Shown here: piece by piece, positions 33,371 through 41,981 of the stretch
Numbering within the stretch: the stretch's first letter is position 1
Layout: each line of letters starts with the position of its first letter
Origin: Alistipes excrementigallinarum
GTDB taxonomy: Bacteria; Bacteroidota; Bacteroidia; Bacteroidales; Rikenellaceae
Length of the DNA stretch: 64,000 nt
Direction: 5' to 3'
NCBI GenBank assembly: GCA_019112825.1
Contig: DXIP01000021.1
Location: 32,361 to 96,360, forward strand
Program-made: the position numbers and the translations under genes
Notes under the pieces: model-generated
Database searches by the model: none
The model's input: only the letters and a program-made list of their open reading frames with translations
What the model was told of the DNA's origin: nothing

Positions 33371-35881
33371 ATGCTGAGATGCCGAACCTCATACCTCATC
33401 GGACTCATCGTCCTGATGGCCGGTCTGCTCGGCTGCCGCGAACTCCACGCCCAGAGCACCCGGGTTCGCGGCCAGGTGACCGACGCCGCTACGGGGGAAC
33501 CGCTGCAGTTCGTCAGCGTTGTCTTTCCGGGCACCACCGTGGGCATCACCACCGACGAGCAGGGCATCTACTCGCTCGAGACGCGCGACACGGTGAGCCG
33601 CGTCGAGGCCTCGATGGTGGGCTACGTCAGCCGCACGCAGCCCGTCACCCCGAGGCAGTACAACCAGGTCGACTTCGCGCTCGAGGCGGCTCAGTTCGGC
33701 ATCGACAACGTGGTCATCACCCCGGGCGAGAACCCGGCGCTGCCGATTCTCAAGGGGGTCATCCGCAACCGCTCACGCAACAATCCCGCTGAGTATGAGC
33801 GTTACAGCTGCGCCACCTACACCAAAATGGAGCTCGACCTGACCAACATCAAGCCGCACTTCCGGAACCGGCGCATGCAGAAGAACTTCGGCTTCATCTT
33901 CGACCACATCGACACCTCGGCCCTCACCGGGCAGCCCTACCTGCCGGCCATGATATCGGAGGCGGTGGCCGACTACTACCACAGCCGCCAGCCCGCACTC
34001 AGCCGCGAGGTGATTCGGGGCAGCCGCGTCTCGGGCGTCGAGGACAGCTTCACCGTCGCCCAGTTCACCGGCCAGCTGCAGGGCGACATCAACTTCTACG
34101 ACAACTTCATCGCGCTGTTCAACGTCCGCTTCGCCAGCCCCCTCTCCTCGATGGGCGAGTCGTTCTACAACTACTTCCTGGTCGACAGCCTCGAGGTCGA
34201 CGGCCGCAAGACCTACAAAATCCGCTTCCATCCCAAGCGCCTCTCGACGGCCGTGCTCGACGGCGAGGTGAACATCGACTCGGCCACCTATGCGCTGCAA
34301 TCGGCCTCGGCCCGCATGCCCAAGGGGGTCAACGTCAACTGGATAAACCACCTGCTGCTCGAAAACGAGAACCAGCTGCTCGACGAGGGGGTCTGGTTCC
34401 GCAAGCGGGACAAGGTCTCGGCCGAGTTCTCGGTCACGCAGGCCGACTCCTCGAAGCTCGTCTCCTTCATCGGCACGCGCGAGGTGGCCTACTCCGACAT
34501 CCGCATCGGTGCGCCCATTCCGCAGGAGGTGCTGCGCATGGACAACGACGTGGTCATCGCCGACGACGAGGCCGGCTCGCGCGACGAACGCTTCTGGGAA
34601 GAGGCGCGCCCCTACCGGCTGAGCGACCAGGAGCGGGGCATCTACGCCATGGTCGACTCGATTCAGAAGGCGCCGCTCTACCGCAACATCTACACGATTC
34701 TCAACACCATCATCGGCGGCTACTACAACACGAAGTACATCGGCATCGGCCCCTACTACAAGATGGTGAGCTTCAACCGCCTCGAAGGGTTCCGCATGCA
34801 GCTGGGCGGCCGCACGACAACGGAGGTGAGCCGCCGCATCCGCCTCTCGGCCTACGTCGCCTACGGTACCCGCGACGAGGATGTCAAGGGGGGCGGAGGC
34901 GTGGAGCTCTCCTTCAACCGGCGGCTTACGCGCAAGCTCTCGCTCACGGCCTCGCACGACGTGCGGCAGCTGGGTGCCGGACAGAACGCGCTGGCGGACA
35001 ACAACCTGCTCAGCTCGATTTTCTCACGCGGGGACAAGCGCCTCTCGATGGTCAACCGCGCCGAGGCGCTCTACGAGCACGAATGGATACACGGACTGAG
35101 CAACACGCTCGGCGCCCGCCTCCAGCGGGTCTACGGCAACCGCTACGTGCCGCTGCTGCGCCCCGACGGCAGCGCCGTCGGCTCGATTTCGAGCACGGCG
35201 TTCCATGTGGGCATGCGCTTCTCGTACCACGAGAAAATCTACCGCACGGCCTTTGACAAGCAGTATCTGGGCTCGCGCTACCCGATTCTCGCGGTCGGCT
35301 TCACAGCCGGAGTGAAGGGGCTCATGCACAACGACTACAATTTCTACCGTCTCGAGGGGCGTCTTCACTACAAGCTCGACCTGCCGCCCATCGGCTACTC
35401 GCGCATCACGGTCGAGGGGGGCCGCATCTTCGGCAAGGTTCCCTATCCGCTGCTCAAGCTGCACGAGGGCAACGGCACCTACTTCTACGACGCCTACGCC
35501 TTCTCGTGCATGAACTACTACGAGTTCGCGTCGGACACGTGGCTCGCGTTCTTCTACGAGCACCACTTCAACGGCTACCTGCTGGGGCGCATTCCGCTGC
35601 TCAAGCGGCTCAAGTGGCGCGAGGTGCTGGTCTGCAAGGGGGTCTGGGGCTCGCTCCGCGACGAGAACAACGGCAGTCTGCCCGCCACGCAGGCCGTGCT
35701 GCTCTTCCCGCGCGGCATGTCGTCGGTCACCGAGCCCTATATCGAGGCGGGCTTCGGCATCGAGAACATCTTCCGCCTGCTGCGCATCGACTGCATCTGG
35801 CGGCTCACCCACCGCTCGCCCGTCGAGGGGCAGAACATCCAGAACTTCGCCGTCAACCTGAGTCTCAACCTCAAATTCTGA
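33371..35881 (+). CDS. DUF5686 and carboxypeptidase-like regulatory domain outer-membrane protein
   Basis: An 836-residue protein. MLRCRTSYLIGLIVLMAGLLGCRELHAQ is a signal sequence; ATG 33371 is fixed by a promoter ending 8 nt upstream. A CarboxypepD_reg-like domain follows (TRVRGQVTDAATGEPLQFVSVVFPGTTVGITTDEQGIYSL). The rest (from ~130: GVIRNRSRNNPAEYERYSCATYTKMELDL ...) is the DUF5686 family, ending in a barrel-like aromatic-rich C-terminus (NFAVNLSLNLKF with terminal Phe), so it is probably an outer-membrane barrel. Function is unknown across Bacteroidetes. Transcribed alone. Confidence 0.9.
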   Translation: MLRCRTSYLIGLIVLMAGLLGCRELHAQSTRVRGQVTDAATGEPLQFVSVVFPGTTVGITTDEQGIYSLETRDTVSRVEASMVGYVSRTQPVTPRQYNQVDFALEAAQFGIDNVVITPGENPALPILKGVIRNRSRNNPAEYERYSCATYTKMELDLTNIKPHFRNRRMQKNFGFIFDHIDTSALTGQPYLPAMISEAVADYYHSRQPALSREVIRGSRVSGVEDSFTVAQFTGQLQGDINFYDNFIALFNVRFASPLSSMGESFYNYFLVDSLEVDGRKTYKIRFHPKRLSTAVLDGEVNIDSATYALQSASARMPKGVNVNWINHLLLENENQLLDEGVWFRKRDKVSAEFSVTQADSSKLVSFIGTREVAYSDIRIGAPIPQEVLRMDNDVVIADDEAGSRDERFWEEARPYRLSDQERGIYAMVDSIQKAPLYRNIYTILNTIIGGYYNTKYIGIGPYYKMVSFNRLEGFRMQLGGRTTTEVSRRIRLSAYVAYGTRDEDVKGGGGVELSFNRRLTRKLSLTASHDVRQLGAGQNALADNNLLSSIFSRGDKRLSMVNRAEALYEHEWIHGLSNTLGARLQRVYGNRYVPLLRPDGSAVGSISSTAFHVGMRFSYHEKIYRTAFDKQYLGSRYPILAVGFTAGVKGLMHNDYNFYRLEGRLHYKLDLPPIGYSRITVEGGRIFGKVPYPLLKLHEGNGTYFYDAYAFSCMNYYEFASDTWLAFFYEHHFNGYLLGRIPLLKRLKWREVLVCKGVWGSLRDENNGSLPATQAVLLFPRGMSSVTEPYIEAGFGIENIFRLLRIDCIWRLTHRSPVEGQNIQNFAVNLSLNLKF

Positions 35882-35914
35882 CCCGCCGCCCATCCGCCGT
35901 CCCGGGGAATTGAC

Positions 35915-35922
35915 TACCTTTG
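35915..35922 (+). promoter_or_regulatory. -7 element of the HAD phosphatase gene
   Basis: TACCTTTG, 20 nt before the ATG at 35942. Confidence 0.6.
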
Positions 35923-35941
35923 CGGAAAATTTCCGAAGACG

Positions 35942-36598
35942 ATGATACAGGGAGCCATTTTCGACATGGACGGCGTGCTGGTCAACAACACGCCGGTCCA
36001 CATCCGGGCCTTCGAAATCTTCTGCGACCGCTACGGGGTCCGCGACTGGCAATCGAAGCTCGGCAACGCCTACGGCATGGGCAACGACGACATCATGCGG
36101 CTCATTCTGCCCGAGGAGCTGATTCGCACGCGGGGCCTCGCGGCGCTGGCCGACGAGAAGGAGGCCATCTACCGCGAAATCTACGCTCCCGAAATCCAAC
36201 CCACGCCGGGTCTGGTCGAGACGCTCGGCCAGCTGCGCGCGGCGGGCATCCGCTGCGCCGTGGGGTCATCGGGCTGCCGCGCCAACGTCGACTTCGTCCT
36301 CGACGCATGCCGCATCGGCGACTTCTTCGAGGCGCGCATCTGCGGCGACATGGTGACCCGCTGCAAGCCCGACCCCGAAATCTACCAAACGGCCGCCGCA
36401 CTCGGACTCGACCCCGCCGCGTGTCTGGTCTTCGAGGATGCCCCGGCCGGCATCGAGGCGGCCCGCCGCGCCGGCATCGGCCGCATCGTGGCGCTGGCCA
36501 CCACCCTGCCCCGCGAGCAGCTCGAGAAGGCCGAGGGCCTCTACCGCATCGTCACCGACTTCCGGGACATCACGAACATCCATCAAATACTCGAATAA
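35942..36598 (+). CDS. HAD-family phosphatase (beta-phosphoglucomutase-like)
   Basis: A 218-residue HAD enzyme with motif I FDMDGVLVNN (nucleophile Asp and acid/base Asp), a helical cap (residues ~15-80), motif II VGSSGC, the Lys of motif III in RCKPDPEIY and motif IV VFEDAPAGIEAARRAG. The fold and motif I resemble beta-phosphoglucomutase and 2-deoxyglucose-6-phosphatase types; the substrate cannot be named. It is followed 2 nt later by the DMT protein gene. Confidence 0.92.
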   Translation: MIQGAIFDMDGVLVNNTPVHIRAFEIFCDRYGVRDWQSKLGNAYGMGNDDIMRLILPEELIRTRGLAALADEKEAIYREIYAPEIQPTPGLVETLGQLRAAGIRCAVGSSGCRANVDFVLDACRIGDFFEARICGDMVTRCKPDPEIYQTAAALGLDPAACLVFEDAPAGIEAARRAGIGRIVALATTLPREQLEKAEGLYRIVTDFRDITNIHQILE

Positions 36599-36600
36599 CC

Positions 36601-36966
36601 ATGTGGAAAGCCGTCGCAACCGTCGGGTTGCTCGTCGTATCGAATGCATTCATGACCCTGGCCTGGTACGGGCACATCGCCTTCAAGTCGAAGCTCGAGC
36701 GCTTCGGGCTGGTGGCCATCGTCCTCATCAGCTGGGGAATAGCCCTCTTTGAGTACTGCTTCCAGGTCCCTGCCAACCGCATCGGAAGCGCCCAGTTCGG
36801 AGGCCCCTTCACGCTCTGGCAGCTCAAGGTCATCCAGGAGGTGGTGTCGCTCTCGGTCTTCACCGTCTTCGCGCTGGTCTTCATGAAGTCGGACACGCTG
36901 CGCTGGAACCATCTTGCAGGCTTCATCTGCCTGATTATGGCCGTCTACTTCATCTTCCGCAAATAG
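36601..36966 (+). CDS. DMT-superfamily membrane protein (DUF486)
   Basis: A 121-residue protein with four predicted transmembrane helices (VATVGLLVVSNAFMTLAWYGHIAF, FGLVAIVLISWGIALFEYCF, VIQEVVSLSVFTVFALVFM, LAGFICLIMAVYFIF) and the FQVPANRIG and WKAVATV signatures of DUF486, a small drug/metabolite-transporter-like family. It would act as an oligomer in the inner membrane; the substrate is unknown. It lies 2 nt after the HAD phosphatase gene and ends the operon; a terminator follows at 37104. Confidence 0.92.
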   Translation: MWKAVATVGLLVVSNAFMTLAWYGHIAFKSKLERFGLVAIVLISWGIALFEYCFQVPANRIGSAQFGGPFTLWQLKVIQEVVSLSVFTVFALVFMKSDTLRWNHLAGFICLIMAVYFIFRK

Positions 36967-37103
36967 CCCCCCCGCGGCAACCGCCGGCAGCCAACGCCAC
37001 CGCAGCAACTACCGGCATCATCCGCCGCCTGCCATAAGGCAGCGTCCGGAAAGCAGCCGCCCGCGGCAACACGCCGCCCGAAAAGTCGCGGCCCGAAACA
37101 CAG

Positions 37104-37139
37104 GAGCGCCTTCCCCACCCCGGGGAGGCGCTCTTTTTT
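37104..37139 (+). terminator. Rho-independent terminator of the HAD/DMT operon
   Basis: Stem GAGCGCCT...CCCC / GGGG...AGGCGCTC followed by six T residues. Confidence 0.88.
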
Positions 37140-37293
37140 GTATCCGTCGCTCAAGGAGAGGAAAAACGGACGAGGGGCATGAACGGCTGACGCGGAACGG
37201 GGCCCGGAGGCGCAGGGAGGGCCCTCCGGCGCGGAATTTTCGTCGGACAAAACAGCCCGTTGGTCGAGGGATTCGCCCTTCCGGTCTATTGTA

Positions 37294-37325
37294 TTTGCAC
37301 GCGTGTGCACCTTCGGGTAGCTTTG
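37294..37325 (+). promoter_or_regulatory. Promoter of the TolC/MacAB-like efflux operon
   Basis: TTTG (37294-37297), 20-nt spacer, TAGCTTTG (37318-37325). The ATG of the TolC gene follows 17 nt later. Confidence 0.75.
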
Positions 37326-37342
37326 CGGCAAAACGAACGACC

Positions 37343-38662
37343 ATGAAGCGCACGCTGATATGCACCCTCCTCGCAACGCTCGCCCTCGGACGGGCGGCTG
37401 CGGAGTCCGACTCCCTGCGGGTCTGGACGCTGAACGACTGTCTGAACTATGCGCTCGAGCACAACATCCAGCTGCAGCAGAGCCGCAACGACTACCTCTC
37501 GGGCGTCGAGGATACGAAGGAGGCCCGGGCGGCACTCTTCCCCTCGCTGACCGCCTCCACCTCGCAGAGCGTGACCAACTACCCCTCGTCGAACGCCGTC
37601 GACCGCACCAGCTATACGGGCACCTACGGTCTCGAGGCCGGCATGACGCTCTACAACGGCGGCCGGCTGCGCACGGCCGTCAAGCGGCAGCAGCTGCAGA
37701 ACCGCATCGACGAACTCTCGGTCGACGAGGCGGCCAACGACATCCGCATCGCCATCGTGCAGGCCTACATGCAGTGCCTCTACGCCGCCGAGGCGGTGAC
37801 GGTCAACCGCAGCACGGCCGACGCCTCGAAGGCGCAGCGCGACCGTGCCGAGGCGATGTGGCAGGCCGGCTCCATCAGCCGCGTCGACTTCGCACAGCTC
37901 GAGAGCCAGTATGCAAGCGACGAATACCAGGTCGTCGTGGCCCGCTCGACGCTCGACAGCTACAAACTCCGGCTCAAGCAGCTGCTCGAACTGGGCATCA
38001 CCGACGAGATGACCCTCGCCGAGCCGGAGGTCGGCCAGGAGGCGATCCTTGCCCAACTGCCCGCCAAGACCGACATCTACGCCACGGCACTGGAGAGCAT
38101 GCCCGAAATCGCCCGCGGCGAACTGGCCGTCGAGGCGGCCGAGCTCGAGGTGCGCGAGGTCCGGGCGGGCTTCCTGCCGACGCTGGCGCTGACGGCCGGC
38201 ATCGGAACGGGCCACATGTCGGGCGGCAGCTTCGAGAGCGGCACCCAAATCTGGAACCGCTTCAACGAAAACGTCGGTCTGACGCTCAGCATCCCCATCT
38301 TCTCCAACCGCCGGAACCGCACGGCCACCAACAAGGCGCGGCTGACGGCCGCCAACATGCGGCTCACGTGGCTCGACCTGAAGAAGACGCTGCTCGAGGA
38401 GGTCGAGGGGGCCTACCTCGACGCCCTGTCGGCCCAGTCGCAGTACGTCGCGGCCGTCGAGAAGCAGCAGTACGCCCGGCGCAGCTACGAGCTGACGAGC
38501 GAGCAGTTCGCCGTCGGGATGAAGAACACCGTCGAGCTGCTGACGGCCCAGAACGAGCTGACGGCCGCCCGCCAGGAGGTGCTGCAGGCCAAGTACATGT
38601 CGCTGCTCAACATCGAGCTGCTCAACATCTACCAGGGACGGGGTACCAACGCCGAATATTGA
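37343..38662 (+). CDS. TolC-family outer-membrane efflux protein (second system)
   Basis: A 439-residue protein: signal peptide MKRTLICTLLATLALGRAAAE, then the duplicated TolC/OEP domain (WTLNDCLNYALEHNIQLQQSRNDYLSGVEDTKEARAALFPSLTASTSQSVTNYPS ... GLTLSIPIFSNRRNRTATNKARLTAANMRL). Usual length for the family. The start is fixed by the promoter at 37318. It leads the four-gene operon TolC, adaptor, ATPase, permease and lacks the Ala-rich linker of the TolC protein in the sigma-54 system. Confidence 0.93.
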   Translation: MKRTLICTLLATLALGRAAAESDSLRVWTLNDCLNYALEHNIQLQQSRNDYLSGVEDTKEARAALFPSLTASTSQSVTNYPSSNAVDRTSYTGTYGLEAGMTLYNGGRLRTAVKRQQLQNRIDELSVDEAANDIRIAIVQAYMQCLYAAEAVTVNRSTADASKAQRDRAEAMWQAGSISRVDFAQLESQYASDEYQVVVARSTLDSYKLRLKQLLELGITDEMTLAEPEVGQEAILAQLPAKTDIYATALESMPEIARGELAVEAAELEVREVRAGFLPTLALTAGIGTGHMSGGSFESGTQIWNRFNENVGLTLSIPIFSNRRNRTATNKARLTAANMRLTWLDLKKTLLEEVEGAYLDALSAQSQYVAAVEKQQYARRSYELTSEQFAVGMKNTVELLTAQNELTAARQEVLQAKYMSLLNIELLNIYQGRGTNAEY

Positions 38663-38681
38663 CAAAACGAACGATAAGACC

Positions 38682-39893
38682 ATGAACATGAAACGGAAAA
38701 AGACGCTTCTTGCGGCGCTGGCCGCCGTGGCGGTCGTCTGCGGAGCGTGGCTCTGGCTGCGCTCGCCCCGCACGGACGACATCACGCTGCAGACGGCCGC
38801 AACCAGCCGCATCACGATTCGCAACTCGGTGATGGCCATCGGTACGGTCGAGCCGGTCACCGAGGTCGAGGTGGGTACCCAGGTTTCGGGCATCATCGAC
38901 CGGCTCTATGTCGACTACAACGACGTGGTGAAGGCCGGACAGCTCATTGCCGAGATGGACAAGGTGACACTGCAGGCCCAGTTGGAGCAGTCGCAGGCCG
39001 AGCTGGCGAGCTGCAAGACCGAGTACGAGTACCAGATGAAGAACTACACCCGCACGCGCACGCTCCACGAAAAGCAGCTGGTCAGCGACGCCGAGTACGA
39101 CGAGGCCCTCTACCTCTACGAGAAGGCGCGCAACGCCTACGAACAGGCCAAGGCCGCCATCGTGCAGGTGAAGCAGAACCTCGACTACGCCACCATCACC
39201 TCGCCCATCGACGGCGTGGTCATCAGCCGGGCCGTCGAGGAGGGGCAGACCGTGGCCGCAGGCTTCGAGACGCCTACCCTCTTCACCATCGCCAACGACC
39301 TGACGCAGATGCGCGTCATCGCCGACGTCGACGAGGCCGACATCGGCCAGGTGAAGGATGGCCAGCGGGTCGAGTTCACCGTCGACGCCTACCCCGACGA
39401 CACCTTCGAGGGGACGGTGCAGCAGGTGCGGCTCGAGGCGACGACCGAGTCGAGCGTGGTCACCTACGAGGTGGTCATCTCGGCCTACAACCCCGACCTG
39501 AAGCTCAAACCGGGTCTGACGGCCAACGTCACCATCTATACGCTCGAGAAGGAGCATGCGCTGGCCGTTCCGACCAAGGCGCTGCGCTTCGTGCCCGACG
39601 CCGAGCTGCTGTCGCGCATCGGTATCACCGTCGACGGGCAGAGCGCCCCCGCCCAGACGGGCAAGCGCGAGTTATGGGTAAAAAACGGGGATACGCTGGT
39701 GCCGCGTACTGTGAGCGCCGGCGCATCGAGTGGCGAGCTGACCGAAATTACCGAGGGACTTGCCGACGGCGAGGTGGTCGCCATCGGGCTGAGCGCCGCA
39801 TCCGAAGAGCCGGCGGCAGCCTCGGTCGAGCGTAGTCCCTTCATGCCCTCGCCTCCGGGCGGCGACAAGGGGAAAAAGCAACAGGCCCGGTAG
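38682..39893 (+). CDS. MacA-like efflux periplasmic adaptor (second system)
   Basis: A 403-residue membrane-fusion protein with one N-terminal anchor (TLLAALAAVAVVCGAWLWL), barrel and lipoyl halves (GTVEPVTEVEVGTQVSGIIDRLYVDYNDVVKAGQLIAEMDK; ATITSPIDGVVISRAVEEGQTVAAGF) and a coiled-coil hairpin in between (LEQSQAELASCKTEYEYQMKNYTRTRTLHEKQLVSDAEYDEALYLYEKARNAYEQAKAAI). MacA is anchored and activates MacB ATPase activity. It lies 19 nt after the TolC gene and is followed by ATPase and permease genes as in macAB loci. Confidence 0.93.
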   Translation: MNMKRKKTLLAALAAVAVVCGAWLWLRSPRTDDITLQTAATSRITIRNSVMAIGTVEPVTEVEVGTQVSGIIDRLYVDYNDVVKAGQLIAEMDKVTLQAQLEQSQAELASCKTEYEYQMKNYTRTRTLHEKQLVSDAEYDEALYLYEKARNAYEQAKAAIVQVKQNLDYATITSPIDGVVISRAVEEGQTVAAGFETPTLFTIANDLTQMRVIADVDEADIGQVKDGQRVEFTVDAYPDDTFEGTVQQVRLEATTESSVVTYEVVISAYNPDLKLKPGLTANVTIYTLEKEHALAVPTKALRFVPDAELLSRIGITVDGQSAPAQTGKRELWVKNGDTLVPRTVSAGASSGELTEITEGLADGEVVAIGLSAASEEPAAASVERSPFMPSPPGGDKGKKQQAR

Positions 39894-39958
39894 CGGCCGC
39901 ACGGGACGTGGCGGAGGGCCCCGGAAAGGAGGCCCGCCGCACCTCCCGGCCGCCTGAC

Positions 39959-40729
39959 ATGAATAAAACGAAGAATATGGAAACCAGCAACAAGGAGGTC
40001 ATCCGTCTGGAGCACATACGCCGCGACTTCCACGTCGGCGACGAGGTGGTGCACGCCCTGCACGACGTCTCGTTCACCATCCTCGAGGGCGAATTCGTCA
40101 CCATCATGGGCACCTCGGGCTCCGGCAAGTCGACGCTGCTCAATACGCTCGGATGCCTCGACACCCCGACGTCGGGCGAATACTACCTCGACGGCGTGGC
40201 CGTGCGCACGATGGACAAGAACCAGCGGGCGACGCTCCGCAACCGCAAAATCGGCTTCGTCTTCCAGAACTACAACCTGCTGCCCAAGACGACGGCCATC
40301 GAGAACGTCGAGCTGCCTCTCATGTACAACCCCTCGTGTTCGGCCGCCGAGCGCTACCGCCGTTCGGTCGAGGCGCTGCGGGCAGTGGGACTCGGCGACC
40401 GGCTGCTCCACCGCAGCAACCAGATGTCGGGCGGCCAGATGCAGCGCGTGGCCATCGCCCGGGCGCTGGTCAACAACCCGGCGGTCATCCTCGCCGACGA
40501 GGCGACGGGCAACCTCGACACGCGCACCAGCTTCGAGGTGCTGGTGCTCTTCCAGCAGCTCCATGCCGCCGGCCGCACCATCATCTTCGTAACGCACAAC
40601 CCCGACATCGCGCGCTACAGCAGCCGCAACATCACGCTGCGCGACGGCCGCATCACGGGCGACGTGCGCAACGACCGGATTCTGAGCGCAGCCGAGGCGC
40701 TGGCGAGGCTGCCCAAAAACGACGATTGA
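39959..40729 (+). CDS. MacB-type ABC transporter ATP-binding protein (second system)
   Basis: A 256-residue ATPase with Walker A GTSGSGKST, Q-loop GFVFQNYNLLP, signature MSGGQMQRVAIARAL, Walker B VILADEATGNLD and H-loop VTHNP. The Walker B region reads DEATGNLD instead of the more usual DEPTGNLD. I used ATG 39959 (MNKTKNMETSNKEV); ATG 39977 is also possible. The permease gene begins 3 nt after its stop. Confidence 0.92.
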   Translation: MNKTKNMETSNKEVIRLEHIRRDFHVGDEVVHALHDVSFTILEGEFVTIMGTSGSGKSTLLNTLGCLDTPTSGEYYLDGVAVRTMDKNQRATLRNRKIGFVFQNYNLLPKTTAIENVELPLMYNPSCSAAERYRRSVEALRAVGLGDRLLHRSNQMSGGQMQRVAIARALVNNPAVILADEATGNLDTRTSFEVLVLFQQLHAAGRTIIFVTHNPDIARYSSRNITLRDGRITGDVRNDRILSAAEALARLPKNDD

Positions 40730-40732
40730 GCC

Positions 40733-41953
40733 ATGAACTTTGCGAACCTTTTCAAAATCGCCTTCAAGGCGCTGTGCAACAACAAGCTGCGCGGATTCCT
40801 CACCATGCTGGGCATCATCATCGGCGTGGCGTCGGTCATCACGATGCTGGCCATCGGCCAGGGGTCGAAGCGGAGCATCCAGGCCGAAATCAGCGAGATG
40901 GGCTCCAACATGATTATGATTCACCCGGGCGGCGACATGCGCGGCGGCGTGCGGCTCGACGCCGACGACATGGAGTCGCTCAAGCTGAAGGACCTGGAGG
41001 ACATCCGCAACAACACGCGCTTCGTCACCTACGTCTCGCCCTCGGTCAACAGCGCGGGACAGGCCATCGTCGGGGCGAACAACACCCCGACGACCATCTA
41101 CGGCGTCAACACCGACTATCTGGAAATCCGCCGCTACCGCATCGCCGACGGCGACACCTTCTCCGAGCAGGACATCCGCACCGCGGCGAAGGTCTGCCTG
41201 GTGGGCCAGACGGTGGTCGACGAGCTCTTCCCCGACGGCACGAACCCCGTAGGGCGTGTGATTCGCTTCGGGACCATTCCGCTGCGCATCGTCGGCGTAC
41301 TCGAAAGCAAGGGCTACAACAGCATGGGCATGGACCAGGACGACCTGATTCTCGCCCCCTACACCACCGTCCAGAAGCGCATCCTGGCCATCACCCACCT
41401 TCAGGAGATTGTCTGCTCGGCGCTGAGCGAGGCCTACACCGAGGAGGCCATCGACGAAATCTCCGCCATCCTGCACACCAACCACAAGCTGAAGGAGGGC
41501 GACGAGGAGGACTTCACCATCCGCTCGCAGCAGGAGCTCTCGTCGATGCTCACCTCGACGACCGACATGATGACCATGCTGCTGGCCGCCGTGGCCGGCA
41601 TCTCGCTGCTCGTGGGCGGCATCGGCATCATGAACATCATGTACGTGTCGGTCACCGAGCGCACGCGCGAAATCGGACTCCGCATGTCGATTGGCGCCAA
41701 GGGGCGCGACATTCTGGCACAGTTCCTCATCGAATCCATCCTCATCAGCGTCACGGGCGGCCTCATCGGCGTGCTGCTGGGCATCGGCGCCGCCGTGGTG
41801 GTGAAGGTTGTGGCCTCGTTCCCGATTTACATCCAGCCGTGGAGCGTCTTCCTCTCGTTCGCCGTCTGCACGCTCACGGGGGTCTTCTTCGGCTGGTACC
41901 CCGCACAGAAGGCGGCCATGCTCGACCCCATCGAGGCCATCCGCTATGAATAA
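40733..41953 (+). CDS. MacB-type ABC transporter permease (second system)
   Basis: A 406-residue single FtsX permease: MNFANLFKIAFKALCNNKLRGFLTMLGIIIGVASVITMLAIGQGSKRSIQAEISEMGSNMIMI is the hallmark MacB N-terminus. A MacB_PCD periplasmic domain (~50-270) follows, then three C-terminal helices with LLVGGIGIMNIMYVSVTERTREIGLRMSIGAKGRDILAQFLIESI. As a dimer with the ATPase and MacA-like adaptor it forms a mechanotransmission pump feeding TolC. Substrate unknown. A kinase gene follows 28 nt downstream with its own promoter. Confidence 0.94.
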   Translation: MNFANLFKIAFKALCNNKLRGFLTMLGIIIGVASVITMLAIGQGSKRSIQAEISEMGSNMIMIHPGGDMRGGVRLDADDMESLKLKDLEDIRNNTRFVTYVSPSVNSAGQAIVGANNTPTTIYGVNTDYLEIRRYRIADGDTFSEQDIRTAAKVCLVGQTVVDELFPDGTNPVGRVIRFGTIPLRIVGVLESKGYNSMGMDQDDLILAPYTTVQKRILAITHLQEIVCSALSEAYTEEAIDEISAILHTNHKLKEGDEEDFTIRSQQELSSMLTSTTDMMTMLLAAVAGISLLVGGIGIMNIMYVSVTERTREIGLRMSIGAKGRDILAQFLIESILISVTGGLIGVLLGIGAAVVVKVVASFPIYIQPWSVFLSFAVCTLTGVFFGWYPAQKAAMLDPIEAIRYE

Positions 41954-41967
41954 TTCCCGAAAAAGGT

Positions 41968-41975
41968 TATCTTTG
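41968..41975 (+). promoter_or_regulatory. -7 element directly before the second LytS-type kinase gene
   Basis: TATCTTTG ends 6 nt before the ATG at 41982, predicting a leaderless or near-leaderless transcript, as for the kinase gene at 8748. Confidence 0.6.
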
Positions 41976-41981
41976 CATACC

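Larger units (their letters stand above)
36967..37342 (+). other. Intergenic region between DMT gene and second efflux operon
   Basis: 376 nt containing a strong terminator (37104-37139) and the efflux operon promoter (37294-37325). No gene supported in the remainder. Confidence 0.6.
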